A stretch of DNA of 64,000 nucleotides from JAQVCM01 sp040403095. Its GTDB lineage: Bacteria > Bacteroidota > Bacteroidia > Flavobacteriales_D > Crocinitomicaceae. The stretch spans positions 1 to 64,000 of the forward strand of contig JBBALI010000004.1 of NCBI GenBank assembly GCA_040403095.1, in the 5' to 3' direction. The notes under the pieces were generated by a model. It saw nothing but the letters and a program-made list of their open reading frames with translations, was not told where the DNA came from and made no database searches. The position numbers and the translations under genes are program-made. Every line of letters begins with the position of its first letter. Position 1 is the first letter of the stretch. Shown here piece after piece: positions 42,632 through 51,430 of this stretch.

Positions 42632-43582
42632 TTGTCATATCCAATAGAAATATCAATTGTAGTTCCCTTATACAACGAAGTTGAATCTTTGCCGGAATTG
42701 CATGAATGGATTTCCAAAGTTATGGATTCCAATCAACTAACATATGAATTGATTTTCATTGATGATGGAAGTAAAGATGGTTCATGGAATGAAGTTGAAA
42801 AGCTGAAGCAAATAAATAACTTTGTTAGAGGAATAAAATTTCAAAGAAATTACGGAAAGTCGGCCGCTTTACAAAAAGGCTTTGAAGCTGCAAATGGCAG
42901 GGTTGTTATTACCATGGATGCTGATTTACAAGACAGTCCAGACGAGATTCCAGCACTTTACAAAATGATAGTTGAAGACGAGTTTGATGTTGTTTCTGGT
43001 TGGAAAAAGAAAAGATTCGATCCTTTGACCAAAACTATCCCTACTAAACTTTACAATTGGGCAGCTAGAAAATTGACTGGAATTTACCTTCATGATTTCA
43101 ATTGCGGTTTAAAAGCATACAAATACGAAGTGGTCAAAAGCATTGAGTTATATGGAGATATGCATAGATATATTCCACCATTGGCAAAATTTGCTGGTTT
43201 TTCTAAAATAGGGGAAAAAGTTGTTGAGCACAGAGCTAGAAAGTTTGGAACAACGAAATTTGGATTGAATAGATTTTTAAATGGCCCGTTAGATTTACTT
43301 TCCGTAGTATTTATGGGGAAATTTGGAAAGAAACCAATGCATTTTTTTGGAGCTATTGGAACTTTGCTTTTCATCATTGGCTTTGGTTTTACTTTCTACC
43401 TAGTAATTGACAAATTGTTTTTCGATCAAACAGCCAAACTTTTAGCACAAAGAACCGAATTTTTTGTGGCACTTGTAGCCATGATTATGGGGGTTCAATT
43501 TTTTCTAGCTGGTTTTTTGGCAGAACTTGTCGGAAGAAATTCCTCTTCGAGAAACAATTATTTAATTGAAAAAGAAGTTTAA
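42632..43582 (+). CDS. GT2 family glycosyltransferase (DPM1/GtrB-like)
   Basis: 316 aa. The N-terminal GT-A domain has ISIVVPLYNEVESL, FIDDGSKDG and the metal-binding DAD motif (D96-A-D98) in TMDADLQDSPDE. Two C-terminal membrane helices start near HFFGAIGTLLFIIGFGFTFYL. This is the polyisoprenyl-phosphate sugar transferase layout; it would place a sugar on undecaprenyl phosphate. The start codon is TTG (TCA-TAT-CCA follows); an in-frame TAA at 42614-42616 leaves no upstream ATG. The HAD gene follows after 2 bases. Confidence 0.88.
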   Translation: MSYPIEISIVVPLYNEVESLPELHEWISKVMDSNQLTYELIFIDDGSKDGSWNEVEKLKQINNFVRGIKFQRNYGKSAALQKGFEAANGRVVITMDADLQDSPDEIPALYKMIVEDEFDVVSGWKKKRFDPLTKTIPTKLYNWAARKLTGIYLHDFNCGLKAYKYEVVKSIELYGDMHRYIPPLAKFAGFSKIGEKVVEHRARKFGTTKFGLNRFLNGPLDLLSVVFMGKFGKKPMHFFGAIGTLLFIIGFGFTFYLVIDKLFFDQTAKLLAQRTEFFVALVAMIMGVQFFLAGFLAELVGRNSSSRNNYLIEKEV

Positions 43583-43584
43583 GA

Positions 43585-44133
43585 ATGAGTTTATTCAATG
43601 TTGATAAAACTTGGTCTTTATTCCTTGATAGAGATGGAGTGATCAATGTTCGCAAAATGAATGGCTATATTTTGACTGTAGATGAATTTCAATTTTTACC
43701 GAACGTTTCAGAATCAATCGCTTATTTCTCAGCTGTTTTTCAGCATGTTTTTGTAGTTACCAATCAACAAGGAATTGCAAAAGGATTAATGTCAGAGCGT
43801 AACCTTTTGGATATTCACGATTATATGTGCAATCAAATTCGAGAAAACAGTGGAAACATTTCTGCGTGTTATTTTGCACCAGAATTGAAATCAGAGTTGA
43901 ATTCTTTGCGCAAACCAAATCCAGGAATGGCATTGCAAGCGCAAAGCGATTTCCCAGCAGTTGATTTTGAAAAGTCAATCATGGTGGGCGATACAGATTC
44001 CGATATTAAATTCGGAAAAAATCTTGGCATGAAAACTGTCAGAGTGAAAACTGTTGAACCAATAGGAATTGAAGCGGATCTGACCGTTGAAAGTTTAAAG
44101 GAATTAATGGATTTATGGAAAAGAAAAATTTAA
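43585..44133 (+). CDS. HAD-IIIA phosphatase, GmhB/HisB-like
   Basis: 182 aa. Motif I is LFLDRDGVIN (two catalytic Asp), motif II is VVTNQQGIAKG, and motif III/IV is SIMVGDTDSDIKFGKN. In GmhB the family signature before KPxPGM contains zinc-binding Cys/His residues; here the same region reads CYFAPELKSELNSLRKPNPG, so the zinc site is missing. The likely role is dephosphorylating a sugar bisphosphate in a heptose or related pathway. It shares 19 bases with the next gene and lies 2 bases behind the GT2 gene. Confidence 0.8.
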   Translation: MSLFNVDKTWSLFLDRDGVINVRKMNGYILTVDEFQFLPNVSESIAYFSAVFQHVFVVTNQQGIAKGLMSERNLLDIHDYMCNQIRENSGNISACYFAPELKSELNSLRKPNPGMALQAQSDFPAVDFEKSIMVGDTDSDIKFGKNLGMKTVRVKTVEPIGIEADLTVESLKELMDLWKRKI

Positions 44134-44882
44134 TTTTTTACTTATTTGCTTTGCTAATTCTTGCAACTCCGATTTATGCTCAAAAAAATCAAGTGGATGC
44201 AAAAGGAAGAAAGCAAGGCGTTTGGGAAAAACAATATCCAAACAGTTTGGTATTTGAATATAAAGGACAATTCAAAGACGATAAACCTGTTGGCACTTTT
44301 ACTTACTATTACACCAATACAAAAGTAAAAGCAATCATCAAGCACAACGAAAAAACTGGACGTTCTGAATCATACATGTATCATGATAACGGAGTAATGA
44401 TGGCTTTTGGAATCTATATCAATCAAAAAAAAGACAGTGTTTGGACTCAATTTGGTCCATCTGGAAGATTAAGCTTCAAGGATACTTACAAAAATGGTGT
44501 TTTAAATGGAAAAATGACGGTTTTTTATGTGCCGGAAGATTTAGAAGATAAATCTCAAAAAATCGCAAAAGTGTGCACCTATAAAGATGGCAAATTAGAA
44601 GGCGAGGCAATTGAATATTTTGATACTGGTGTAGTTAAATCAAAATGCTTGTATCAAAAAGGGGAAAAACATGGTTTGTGTATTTTTAACCATTCGAATG
44701 GACAACCCATGATGCACGAGCATTATCGTTATGGTGTGAGATATGGCTATTTCATGGCCTTTGATGAAGCTGGGAAAGAGATTGGAAGAAAATATTACCG
44801 ATATGGATCTGTTTTAGAGGGAGACGAACTCAAAAAATGGATAGAAGAATGCAAATCTAAAGGGCAAAATCCTTATGATTGA
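44115..44882 (+). CDS. MORN-like (YwqK-type) secreted repeat protein
   Basis: 255 aa with a signal peptide (MEKKNLIFYLFALLILATPIYA). The body consists of repeats of the form G..(N/D)G...(Y/F)Y.(N/D)G, for example YKGQFKDDKPVGTFTYYY, YKNGVLNGKMTVFY and YKDGKLEGEAIEYFDTG, matching the MORN_2/YwqK pattern. Databases often label this 'antitoxin', but nothing here supports a toxin-antitoxin role. The gene starts inside the HAD gene (19-base overlap). Confidence 0.78.
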   Translation: MEKKNLIFYLFALLILATPIYAQKNQVDAKGRKQGVWEKQYPNSLVFEYKGQFKDDKPVGTFTYYYTNTKVKAIIKHNEKTGRSESYMYHDNGVMMAFGIYINQKKDSVWTQFGPSGRLSFKDTYKNGVLNGKMTVFYVPEDLEDKSQKIAKVCTYKDGKLEGEAIEYFDTGVVKSKCLYQKGEKHGLCIFNHSNGQPMMHEHYRYGVRYGYFMAFDEAGKEIGRKYYRYGSVLEGDELKKWIEECKSKGQNPYD

Positions 44883-44986
44883 TAGTTGATTTTAAATGGA
44901 ATCAATCAATTCGAAAGTAAAATAAAACTTTTGTGTATCTTTATCGTTAACAACATTGTATTAAAGTTTGTTGTAAAATCTTCATT

Positions 44987-45673
44987 ATGCTGTTTAAGGT
45001 TATTCCATTTAAGTTATTTGTATTCATAGCACTTGTAGTTGCGTTGATTGCTTGTAAAAAAGAAAGTGATCCCATTGATAAAAAAACAGAATACTTCGGT
45101 ATTGAAAAAGGTAAATTTATTGAATATGAAGTTATTTACATGTTTCATGATTCCTTGTTGCAAAAGCACGACACCATCAATTACCAATTCAAAACATTAA
45201 TTGGTGATACCATTCTCGATAATGTTGGCAGAGTTGCCAGAAAATTCCATCGTTTCAAGAGAAAAAATAGTTCTTTGCCTTGGGAAGAAGTAGATATTTG
45301 GACCGCGATTATTGTAGACAATCGGGCAGAATTAGTTGAGGAAAATCAAAGAAAAGTGAAATTGATATTCACACCAACACTCGAAAAGGTTTGGGATATT
45401 AACGCTTTCAATAATTTAGGTGCAGTCGAAGCATTTTATAGTTCAATAGACGAATTAAAAACAATTAATAGTTTAAATTTTGAAAATACTTTGACTGTGG
45501 AGGAAGAAGATTTTAAAACATTGATTGAAACACGCAGAAAGTTTGAAGTTTACGCTAAAAATATTGGAATGATTTCTAAGATCTACAAAGATTTGGAATT
45601 CAAATTTGGTTCAAGTAAGCCCATTAAAGGCGAAGAGTATTATTTTAACGTAACTGACTACGGCGTAGAATAA
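44987..45673 (+). CDS. lipoprotein of unknown function
   Basis: 228 aa with a lipoprotein signal (MLFKVIPFKLFVFIALVVALIAC, Cys23). The mature part begins KKESDPID and looks like a beta-rich domain; no family is recognised. YFGIEKGKFIEYEVIYMFHD is near the start. The gene ends 5 bases before the next glycosyltransferase and may be cotranscribed with it. Confidence 0.6.
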   Translation: MLFKVIPFKLFVFIALVVALIACKKESDPIDKKTEYFGIEKGKFIEYEVIYMFHDSLLQKHDTINYQFKTLIGDTILDNVGRVARKFHRFKRKNSSLPWEEVDIWTAIIVDNRAELVEENQRKVKLIFTPTLEKVWDINAFNNLGAVEAFYSSIDELKTINSLNFENTLTVEEEDFKTLIETRRKFEVYAKNIGMISKIYKDLEFKFGSSKPIKGEEYYFNVTDYGVE

Positions 45674-45678
45674 TAGTC

Positions 45679-46815
45679 ATGAAAATAGCATTTCTTTCCA
45701 CATTTTATCCATTTCGAGGCGGTATTGCGCAGTTTAGCGGCGCTATGTTTAGGTCTTTGGAATTAAATCACCAAGTCAAAGCTTTCAATTTCAAACGTCA
45801 ATATCCGAAAATTTTATTTCCAGGAGAAACACAGTTTGTGAAAGGGGAAGATGTTGCAGATTCGATAGACACAGAAAGATTGTTGGATTCGATTAATCCA
45901 ATTTCGTTTGTTAACACAGCGAGAGCAATCAATAACTTTAAACCTGAAATCTTTATTTCCAGTTATTGGATGACATTTTTTGGTCCTTCGATGGGTGGCG
46001 TAGCAAAAAGATTGGATCCTTCAATCAAAAAGATTGCAATTTTACACAACGTTAAACCTCACGAAAAAAGATTTTTCGATAAAGCTGCCAATAATTATTT
46101 TTTAAATAACCACGACGGTTTTGTTGTGCTTTCTGATGCTGTTGAAAAGGACCTATTAGAAATTCATCCTAAGGCCAAAATATTGCAATTAAAACACCCA
46201 AATTACAATCATTTTGGGGCGAAATTAAATCAAAAAGAAGCGATTGCCAAATTAGGTTTAGACACTGAGAAAAGAACAATTTTATTTTTTGGAATAATTA
46301 GAGATTACAAGGGTTTAGATATACTTTTGGATGCATTCAGCAGATTAAGCGATGAATTTCAACTAATAATTGCTGGAGAGTGTTACGGTTCATTCGCAAA
46401 GTATAAAATGCAAATCGATTCCAATCAAAATAAAGAGCGCATTAATTTGCATTTAAACTATATATCTGATCAAGAGGTTACCAATTTCTTTTCAGCCGCG
46501 GATGTTTGTGTTTTACCCTATAAGTCCGCAACGCAAAGTGGAATAACTGCCATTTCTCATCATTTCTGTGTCCCAATAATTGCAACTGATGTTGGTGGGC
46601 TGAAAGAAACGATTAAAAATGGAGAAAATGGATTGATAGTTGAAAGTGCAGATGCCGAAAAAATAAAATTTGCCATCGAAAAATATTTCAAAGATGGACT
46701 AAAATCGAAATTTGAAGAAAAAATAGCAAAAGAGAACGAAGAAAATTCATGGAACAATTTCACAAGTAAAATCATTGATTTTGCATCTGGAATATCAGTA
46801 AATACAAGAGTTTAA
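45679..46815 (+). CDS. GT4 family glycosyltransferase
   Basis: 378 aa with a GT-B fold. The N-terminus MKIAFLSTFYPFRGGIAQFS is the acceptor-site loop; LFFGIIRDYKGLDILLDAF and LIIAGECYGS form the second Rossmann half; and the donor region has PYKSATQSGITAISHHFCVPIIATDVGG in place of the EX7E-type block. It would transfer an activated sugar, probably for a surface glycan. The lipoprotein gene lies directly upstream. Confidence 0.82.
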   Translation: MKIAFLSTFYPFRGGIAQFSGAMFRSLELNHQVKAFNFKRQYPKILFPGETQFVKGEDVADSIDTERLLDSINPISFVNTARAINNFKPEIFISSYWMTFFGPSMGGVAKRLDPSIKKIAILHNVKPHEKRFFDKAANNYFLNNHDGFVVLSDAVEKDLLEIHPKAKILQLKHPNYNHFGAKLNQKEAIAKLGLDTEKRTILFFGIIRDYKGLDILLDAFSRLSDEFQLIIAGECYGSFAKYKMQIDSNQNKERINLHLNYISDQEVTNFFSAADVCVLPYKSATQSGITAISHHFCVPIIATDVGGLKETIKNGENGLIVESADAEKIKFAIEKYFKDGLKSKFEEKIAKENEENSWNNFTSKIIDFASGISVNTRV

Positions 46816-46891
46816 ACAATTTTTGATTTACTGGAATCCGTATTTTTATTCAAAGTCATGAAACTAATTTGAAACCTTTTTTAAGGTTTAA

Positions 46892-46922
46892 TTGACATTG
46901 ACGAAGGGAAATTCTATATTTG
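46892..46922 (+). promoter_or_regulatory. promoter of secDF
   Basis: TTG at 46892-46894 and TATATTTG at 46915-46922, with a 20-base spacer, match the consensus. The ATG is 37 bases downstream. Confidence 0.65.
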
Positions 46923-46958
46923 CGACCTTATTATAGATAAATTAACGAAATAGCAATC

Positions 46959-49900
46959 ATGCGTAACAAAGGATTTTTTTGGTTTTTGACCATATTATTA
47001 ACGATAGTATGTATTTACCAGCTTTCATTTACTTGGGTAACGACTTCTGAAGAGAAGAAAGCAGAAAAAGAAGCAATGTTCTTAGTTGACAGTTTAAGAG
47101 CAGACGCGAAAAATAACAACAATATTGCCATTCTTCCAAATGGTGATACAATTGATTTCAATCAACCTGAATCACAAGAATTGGCTAAGTCTGCTTTTGT
47201 TAATCAAGTTCTAAAAGCAAAATCAAATACGCCAGTTTATCCAGTTTTAGGGTCAAACTTTCAAGATGTAAAGTCTCGTTCTTTGGCCTTTGGTTTGGAC
47301 TTAGTAGGAGGTATGAGTGTAACTTTAGAAGTTTCTGTTCCAGATTTGATTTTGAGTTATGCAAGAAATCAAAGAGATTCTAAATTTAAAAAGCCATTTG
47401 ATAGCGCTTTAAGCGAACATTTAAATAAAGGTGGAGATTTCATCGATTTATTTGCTAAATATTTTAAACAATACAATGGTGCTGATGCTTTAATTGTGAA
47501 ACAGTTAGATTTTGATGAGATCGAGGGCTTGAGTAACAATTCTTCAAATGCAAAAGTACTTTCCGTTTTCAGAGAAAAAGTTTCTGGTTCGATGAATGGT
47601 ATAGAGCAGATTATGAGTAAACGTATTAATCAATTTGGTGTTGCTCAACCAAACATTCAAAAAGATTTATCTTCAAACAGAATTTACATTGAACTTCCAG
47701 GAGTTCAAGATGAGGCTACTGTTGTTAAGAAATTGAAATCGACTGCAAACTTGCAATTCTATGAAACTTTCAACAAAGAAGAGATTCAATCTAGTTTAAC
47801 GCAAGCAAATGGTTTGTCTCGTCAAGAGGAAATCGTTTTTGATATGGAAGCTGATACTTTAGCCGACACAACTGCTATTGCTTCAACCATTGATACTTCG
47901 AAACTAAAAGAAAAAGAAATTGCTCCAATCAAAACGAACGATAAAGCTTTGTTAGATTTGGTTACTGGTGGTGGAGGCGCAACAATAGGCCTAGTTACAA
48001 TAGATAATAAAGCAAAAGTTGACAAAATTTTAGCTAGAAAAGATATTAAAAGACTTTTCCCTGAAGATTTAAAATTCATGTGGTCAGCGAATCCAGAAAC
48101 AAATGGTGCTGGAAAAGAATTGACTTACCAATTATTTGCGATCAGAATTCCTGAAAATGGAAAAGCGATGGTAGGTGGAAGCCATGTAAGTTCTGCAAAC
48201 GTGGGAGTTGATCAAACTTATGGAACAATTACTGTAAATGTTTCAATGACTACTGAAGGTTCTGAAAGATGGGCCGAAATGACCAACGACAATAAAGGCA
48301 GAAGTGTTGCAATTACAATGGATGATGTAGTTTATTCTGCTCCGGTTGTTCGTTCGGCAATTAATGGTGGTAATACTGAAATCTCTGGAAACTTCTCAAG
48401 AGAAGAAGCTGAAAGTTTATCAGGATTGTTAAATGGTGGTTCATTACCAGCACCTTGTATTATTAAAGACCAATCTAAAGTTGGACCAACTATTGGTGCT
48501 GAAAATTCTAGAGCTGGTTTGATTTCTTTCGCAATTGCTTTCCTTGCAGTATTTGTTTACATGTATTTCTATTATGGAAAAGCAGGAATGGTTGCGAATA
48601 TCGCATTGGCAATCAACGTAATCTTTATATTTGGTTGTTTGGCATCTTTCGGTGCTGTTTTGACTTTGGCGGGAATCGCGGGGATTGTATTGACTATTGG
48701 TACTGCAGTTGATGCAAACATTTTGATTTTTGAAAGAATCAGGGAGGAACAGGCGAAAGGATCTGATGTTAAGTCTGCTGTTTCAATTGGATTTACCAAA
48801 GCGCTTCCTTCAATTATAGATGCAAACGTTACGCATTTATTGGTTGCTATTATTTTGAAAACTTTTGGAACAGGTGAAATTGCATCATTCGCAACCACTT
48901 TAATCGTCGGTATTTTTACTTCAGTTTTCTCAGCAATTATCATTTCGAAATTGATCATCAGTTCAATGGTTGATAAAGGGAAACCAGTTTCATTGTCTAC
49001 AAAATTGTCTAAAGGTTTATTTCATAACTTCCATTTTGATTGGATTGGAAAAAGAAAGTATTTCTATATTTTCTCGATTACTGTTACTATTTTAGGTGTA
49101 GTTGCATTAGTTACCAGAGGGTTAAACCCAAGTGTAGAATTTACAGGCGGAAGAACAATTTCTGTAAAATTGGAGAAAGAAGCTGACATTGAATTGATTA
49201 AATCCAATTTAGAGAAAGTCTTCGTAGAGAAAGGCGGAAGAGTTGCTTCTGTAGAGGCAAAAACCAAATCAAATAATTACAACGTTGAAATTTTAACCAA
49301 CTACAAACTTTCAGATGACGGAGCTTCTGCTGAAGTAACCGAAAAATTAAAAGAAGGTTTGGAAATGGGTAAAGCAACAATGGGAAGTTACAAAATTTTG
49401 GAATCAAGAACGATTTCTAATTCTGTATCTCAAGAAATGTTGAAATCTTCAACAGTTGCTATTGGACTAGCCTTGATTGCTATTTTTGCCTACATATTAT
49501 TGAGATTTGGTCAATGGCAATATTCAATTGGAGCAATTGTAGGTTTGGCACATGACGTGATGTTTACGATTTCAATTTTTGCATTACTTCATGGAATAAT
49601 GCCTTTCAATATGGATGTAAATCAGGCATTTATTGCAGCAATCTTAACCGTAATCGGCTATTCGATGAACGACACCGTGATTGTTTTTGATAGGATTAGG
49701 GAAGATTTAAATTCCAATAAAGGAACTGATGATCATGGAAGTGTAATCAATAATGCTTTGAATACTACTTTGAGTAGAACGGTAAATACTTCGATGATTT
49801 TATTTGTTGTTTTGCTAATCATGTTCATTTTTGGTGGACCAGCTATCAAAGGATTCCTATTCGCATTGTTGATTGGAGTATTAATTGGAACTTATTCATC

Positions 49901-49985
49901 TTTGTGTGTAGCAACACCAATTTTAGTAGATTTCAACAAGAAATTGAAAATCAAAACGAAATTCAAGCCAAATTCAGTAAAATAA
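46959..49985 (+). CDS. secDF: fused protein translocase SecDF
   Basis: Uses the proton gradient to pull preproteins across the membrane after SecYEG. 1008 aa, with the SecD half (to ~660) and the SecF half fused. The N-terminal helix, the large periplasmic P1 region with GIEQIMSKRINQFGVAQPNI, and SecD helix 4 with DANILIFERIREE (Asp585) are clear; the SecF half includes IGYSMNDTVIVFDRIRED near residue 900. Gene fusion is the rule in Bacteroidota. YajC is elsewhere in this window. It has a good promoter and a terminator of its own. Confidence 0.97.
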   Translation: MRNKGFFWFLTILLTIVCIYQLSFTWVTTSEEKKAEKEAMFLVDSLRADAKNNNNIAILPNGDTIDFNQPESQELAKSAFVNQVLKAKSNTPVYPVLGSNFQDVKSRSLAFGLDLVGGMSVTLEVSVPDLILSYARNQRDSKFKKPFDSALSEHLNKGGDFIDLFAKYFKQYNGADALIVKQLDFDEIEGLSNNSSNAKVLSVFREKVSGSMNGIEQIMSKRINQFGVAQPNIQKDLSSNRIYIELPGVQDEATVVKKLKSTANLQFYETFNKEEIQSSLTQANGLSRQEEIVFDMEADTLADTTAIASTIDTSKLKEKEIAPIKTNDKALLDLVTGGGGATIGLVTIDNKAKVDKILARKDIKRLFPEDLKFMWSANPETNGAGKELTYQLFAIRIPENGKAMVGGSHVSSANVGVDQTYGTITVNVSMTTEGSERWAEMTNDNKGRSVAITMDDVVYSAPVVRSAINGGNTEISGNFSREEAESLSGLLNGGSLPAPCIIKDQSKVGPTIGAENSRAGLISFAIAFLAVFVYMYFYYGKAGMVANIALAINVIFIFGCLASFGAVLTLAGIAGIVLTIGTAVDANILIFERIREEQAKGSDVKSAVSIGFTKALPSIIDANVTHLLVAIILKTFGTGEIASFATTLIVGIFTSVFSAIIISKLIISSMVDKGKPVSLSTKLSKGLFHNFHFDWIGKRKYFYIFSITVTILGVVALVTRGLNPSVEFTGGRTISVKLEKEADIELIKSNLEKVFVEKGGRVASVEAKTKSNNYNVEILTNYKLSDDGASAEVTEKLKEGLEMGKATMGSYKILESRTISNSVSQEMLKSSTVAIGLALIAIFAYILLRFGQWQYSIGAIVGLAHDVMFTISIFALLHGIMPFNMDVNQAFIAAILTVIGYSMNDTVIVFDRIREDLNSNKGTDDHGSVINNALNTTLSRTVNTSMILFVVLLIMFIFGGPAIKGFLFALLIGVLIGTYSSLCVATPILVDFNKKLKIKTKFKPNSVK

Positions 49986-50313
49986 TTTGGTTTTACCTTA
50001 TACAAAAAAAAGTCCTACAGCAATGTGGGACTTTTTTTTGTAATAGCTTATTTTACAATAGGTTGAATGAAAAGCTTGTGTTTATGCTATACATTTGTAG
50101 CTGATTCTCTATCTTGACCGATCTTTGCTTTTTAAAACTCATTAAAATGCTTAAAATTTCTTCAATTATTTCTATTTCAAATAATTAAGACATTCTACTT
50201 AAATGATAGATTTAACTATTAAGAACAAAAGTTTATTTTTTACCTTTACTATTTTATAGCCTAAATTTTCAGGTATTTGCTAACGAAAAATATTTTGCTG
50301 GTAAATATGCGAT
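49986..50313. other. 328-base gene-free stretch with secDF terminator and one orphan promoter box
   Basis: The terminator occupies 50004-50039. A -7-like TACATTTG stands at 50090-50097 without an ORF downstream and without a well-spaced TTG (nearest 24 bases upstream). The rest is AT-rich without repeats. Confidence 0.4.
50004..50039 (+). terminator. strong terminator of secDF
   Basis: AAAAAAGTCC and GGACTTTTTT pair, with an inner T-G and AC/GT, giving a long stem around loop AGCAAT, followed by T. Confidence 0.85.
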
Positions 50314-51222
50314 TTATTCTATGAACGTTCCAAAGCCATAAAGTCTTTTCATCCAGTAATCTGTCTTATCAATCTCAGTGATGGTGATTCCTTTTGATGA
50401 ACTCGCATGAATCATAACCAAAGGTTCACCTTTACCAGAAACGATTATGCCAACGTGATTGATTCCGGAACCACTATCAAAAAAAACCAAATCGCCTTGC
50501 TGCACATTTTTTTGTTTGATTTTTTTGGAAGCATCGTATTGTTCAATTGCTCTTCGAGGAATTATTTTGTTATTATTTTTCATCACATAACTGGTAAAAC
50601 CACTGCAATCAAATCCTGAAGGTTCATTTCCTGCCCATAAATAAGGCACACCAACCTGATTTTTCGCCAAATTTATGATTGCTTCTCTTTGTGATCGTAC
50701 TTCTTTACTTTCTGAAAGGTCTGCTTCAATCTCAATATTTATAGGGTTTATAGGTTTTTTTTCTTCAATATCTGGTACATTTTCGAACAATAAACGTAAA
50801 GTATTCTGAACTAGTTCGAATGTCTTTTTATCATTTTTTCTTTTTAAATCTTCAAGCCAAGAACCGACATCTTTTTTCAATGCTGAAACTTCATATATGT
50901 GGGCATTGAAAATTTTCATCCCATCATTTGATTTTTTTACACTTAAAAAAAGATCTTTTGCTTCCTCCAAATAATCTGGATGTTTTTTCAAATAAAGTTC
51001 ATTCTGACAGAGTTGAATTATTGCCATACTTTTATAAAACCTTGGCAATTGTGAATAGTCAAATTCAGGATTATCAAGAATGCGATTGGCTTTTTTATAA
51101 ACTAAGTTGTAATGTCCTTGTGAATAAAGCATTTCCAGTCTATCAAACTCTTTTACTTGCGCATTTAAATCTAAATTTATAAAAGAAAATATGCCAAAAA
51201 GAATTAAAAATATGTACTTCAT
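50314..51222 (-). CDS. NlpC/P60 family cell-wall peptidase
   Basis: 302 aa. A signal peptide (MKYIFLILFGIFSFINLDLNAQ) precedes a helical N-terminal region (~30-150). The catalytic C40 domain starts near 180: Cys206 in SGFDCSGFT, His256 in INHVGIIV and a third polar residue His272 in MIHASSS. These enzymes cut D-glutamyl-diaminopimelate bonds in peptidoglycan. It is convergent with secDF. Confidence 0.9.
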   Translation of the reverse strand: MKYIFLILFGIFSFINLDLNAQVKEFDRLEMLYSQGHYNLVYKKANRILDNPEFDYSQLPRFYKSMAIIQLCQNELYLKKHPDYLEEAKDLFLSVKKSNDGMKIFNAHIYEVSALKKDVGSWLEDLKRKNDKKTFELVQNTLRLLFENVPDIEEKKPINPINIEIEADLSESKEVRSQREAIINLAKNQVGVPYLWAGNEPSGFDCSGFTSYVMKNNNKIIPRRAIEQYDASKKIKQKNVQQGDLVFFDSGSGINHVGIIVSGKGEPLVMIHASSSKGITITEIDKTDYWMKRLYGFGTFIE

Positions 51223-51430
51223 AAATTTTGATTTTATCTACTACTAATTTCAGAATTAATTAAAGTTACTTTACCTTTAGTCTGATATTTTGATGAACAG
51301 TTTAATGTTTATTAGCATTTTAGTATTCCGTGGAAAATTCTTAACATAAATTTTATTGTTTAACTACATTTTGAAGCAATCATATTGAATTATAGATTAA
51401 TTTAGGAGTCTATATTTTATAAGATTTTAA

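Noticed and set aside
44115..44882. A toxin-antitoxin pair based on the YwqK label
   Set aside because: The protein has a signal peptide and MORN-like repeats, and no toxin gene is adjacent.
46872..46889. AAACCTT/AAGGTTT hairpin as a terminator of the GT4 gene
   Set aside because: There is no T tract after it, and the stem is AT-rich and short.
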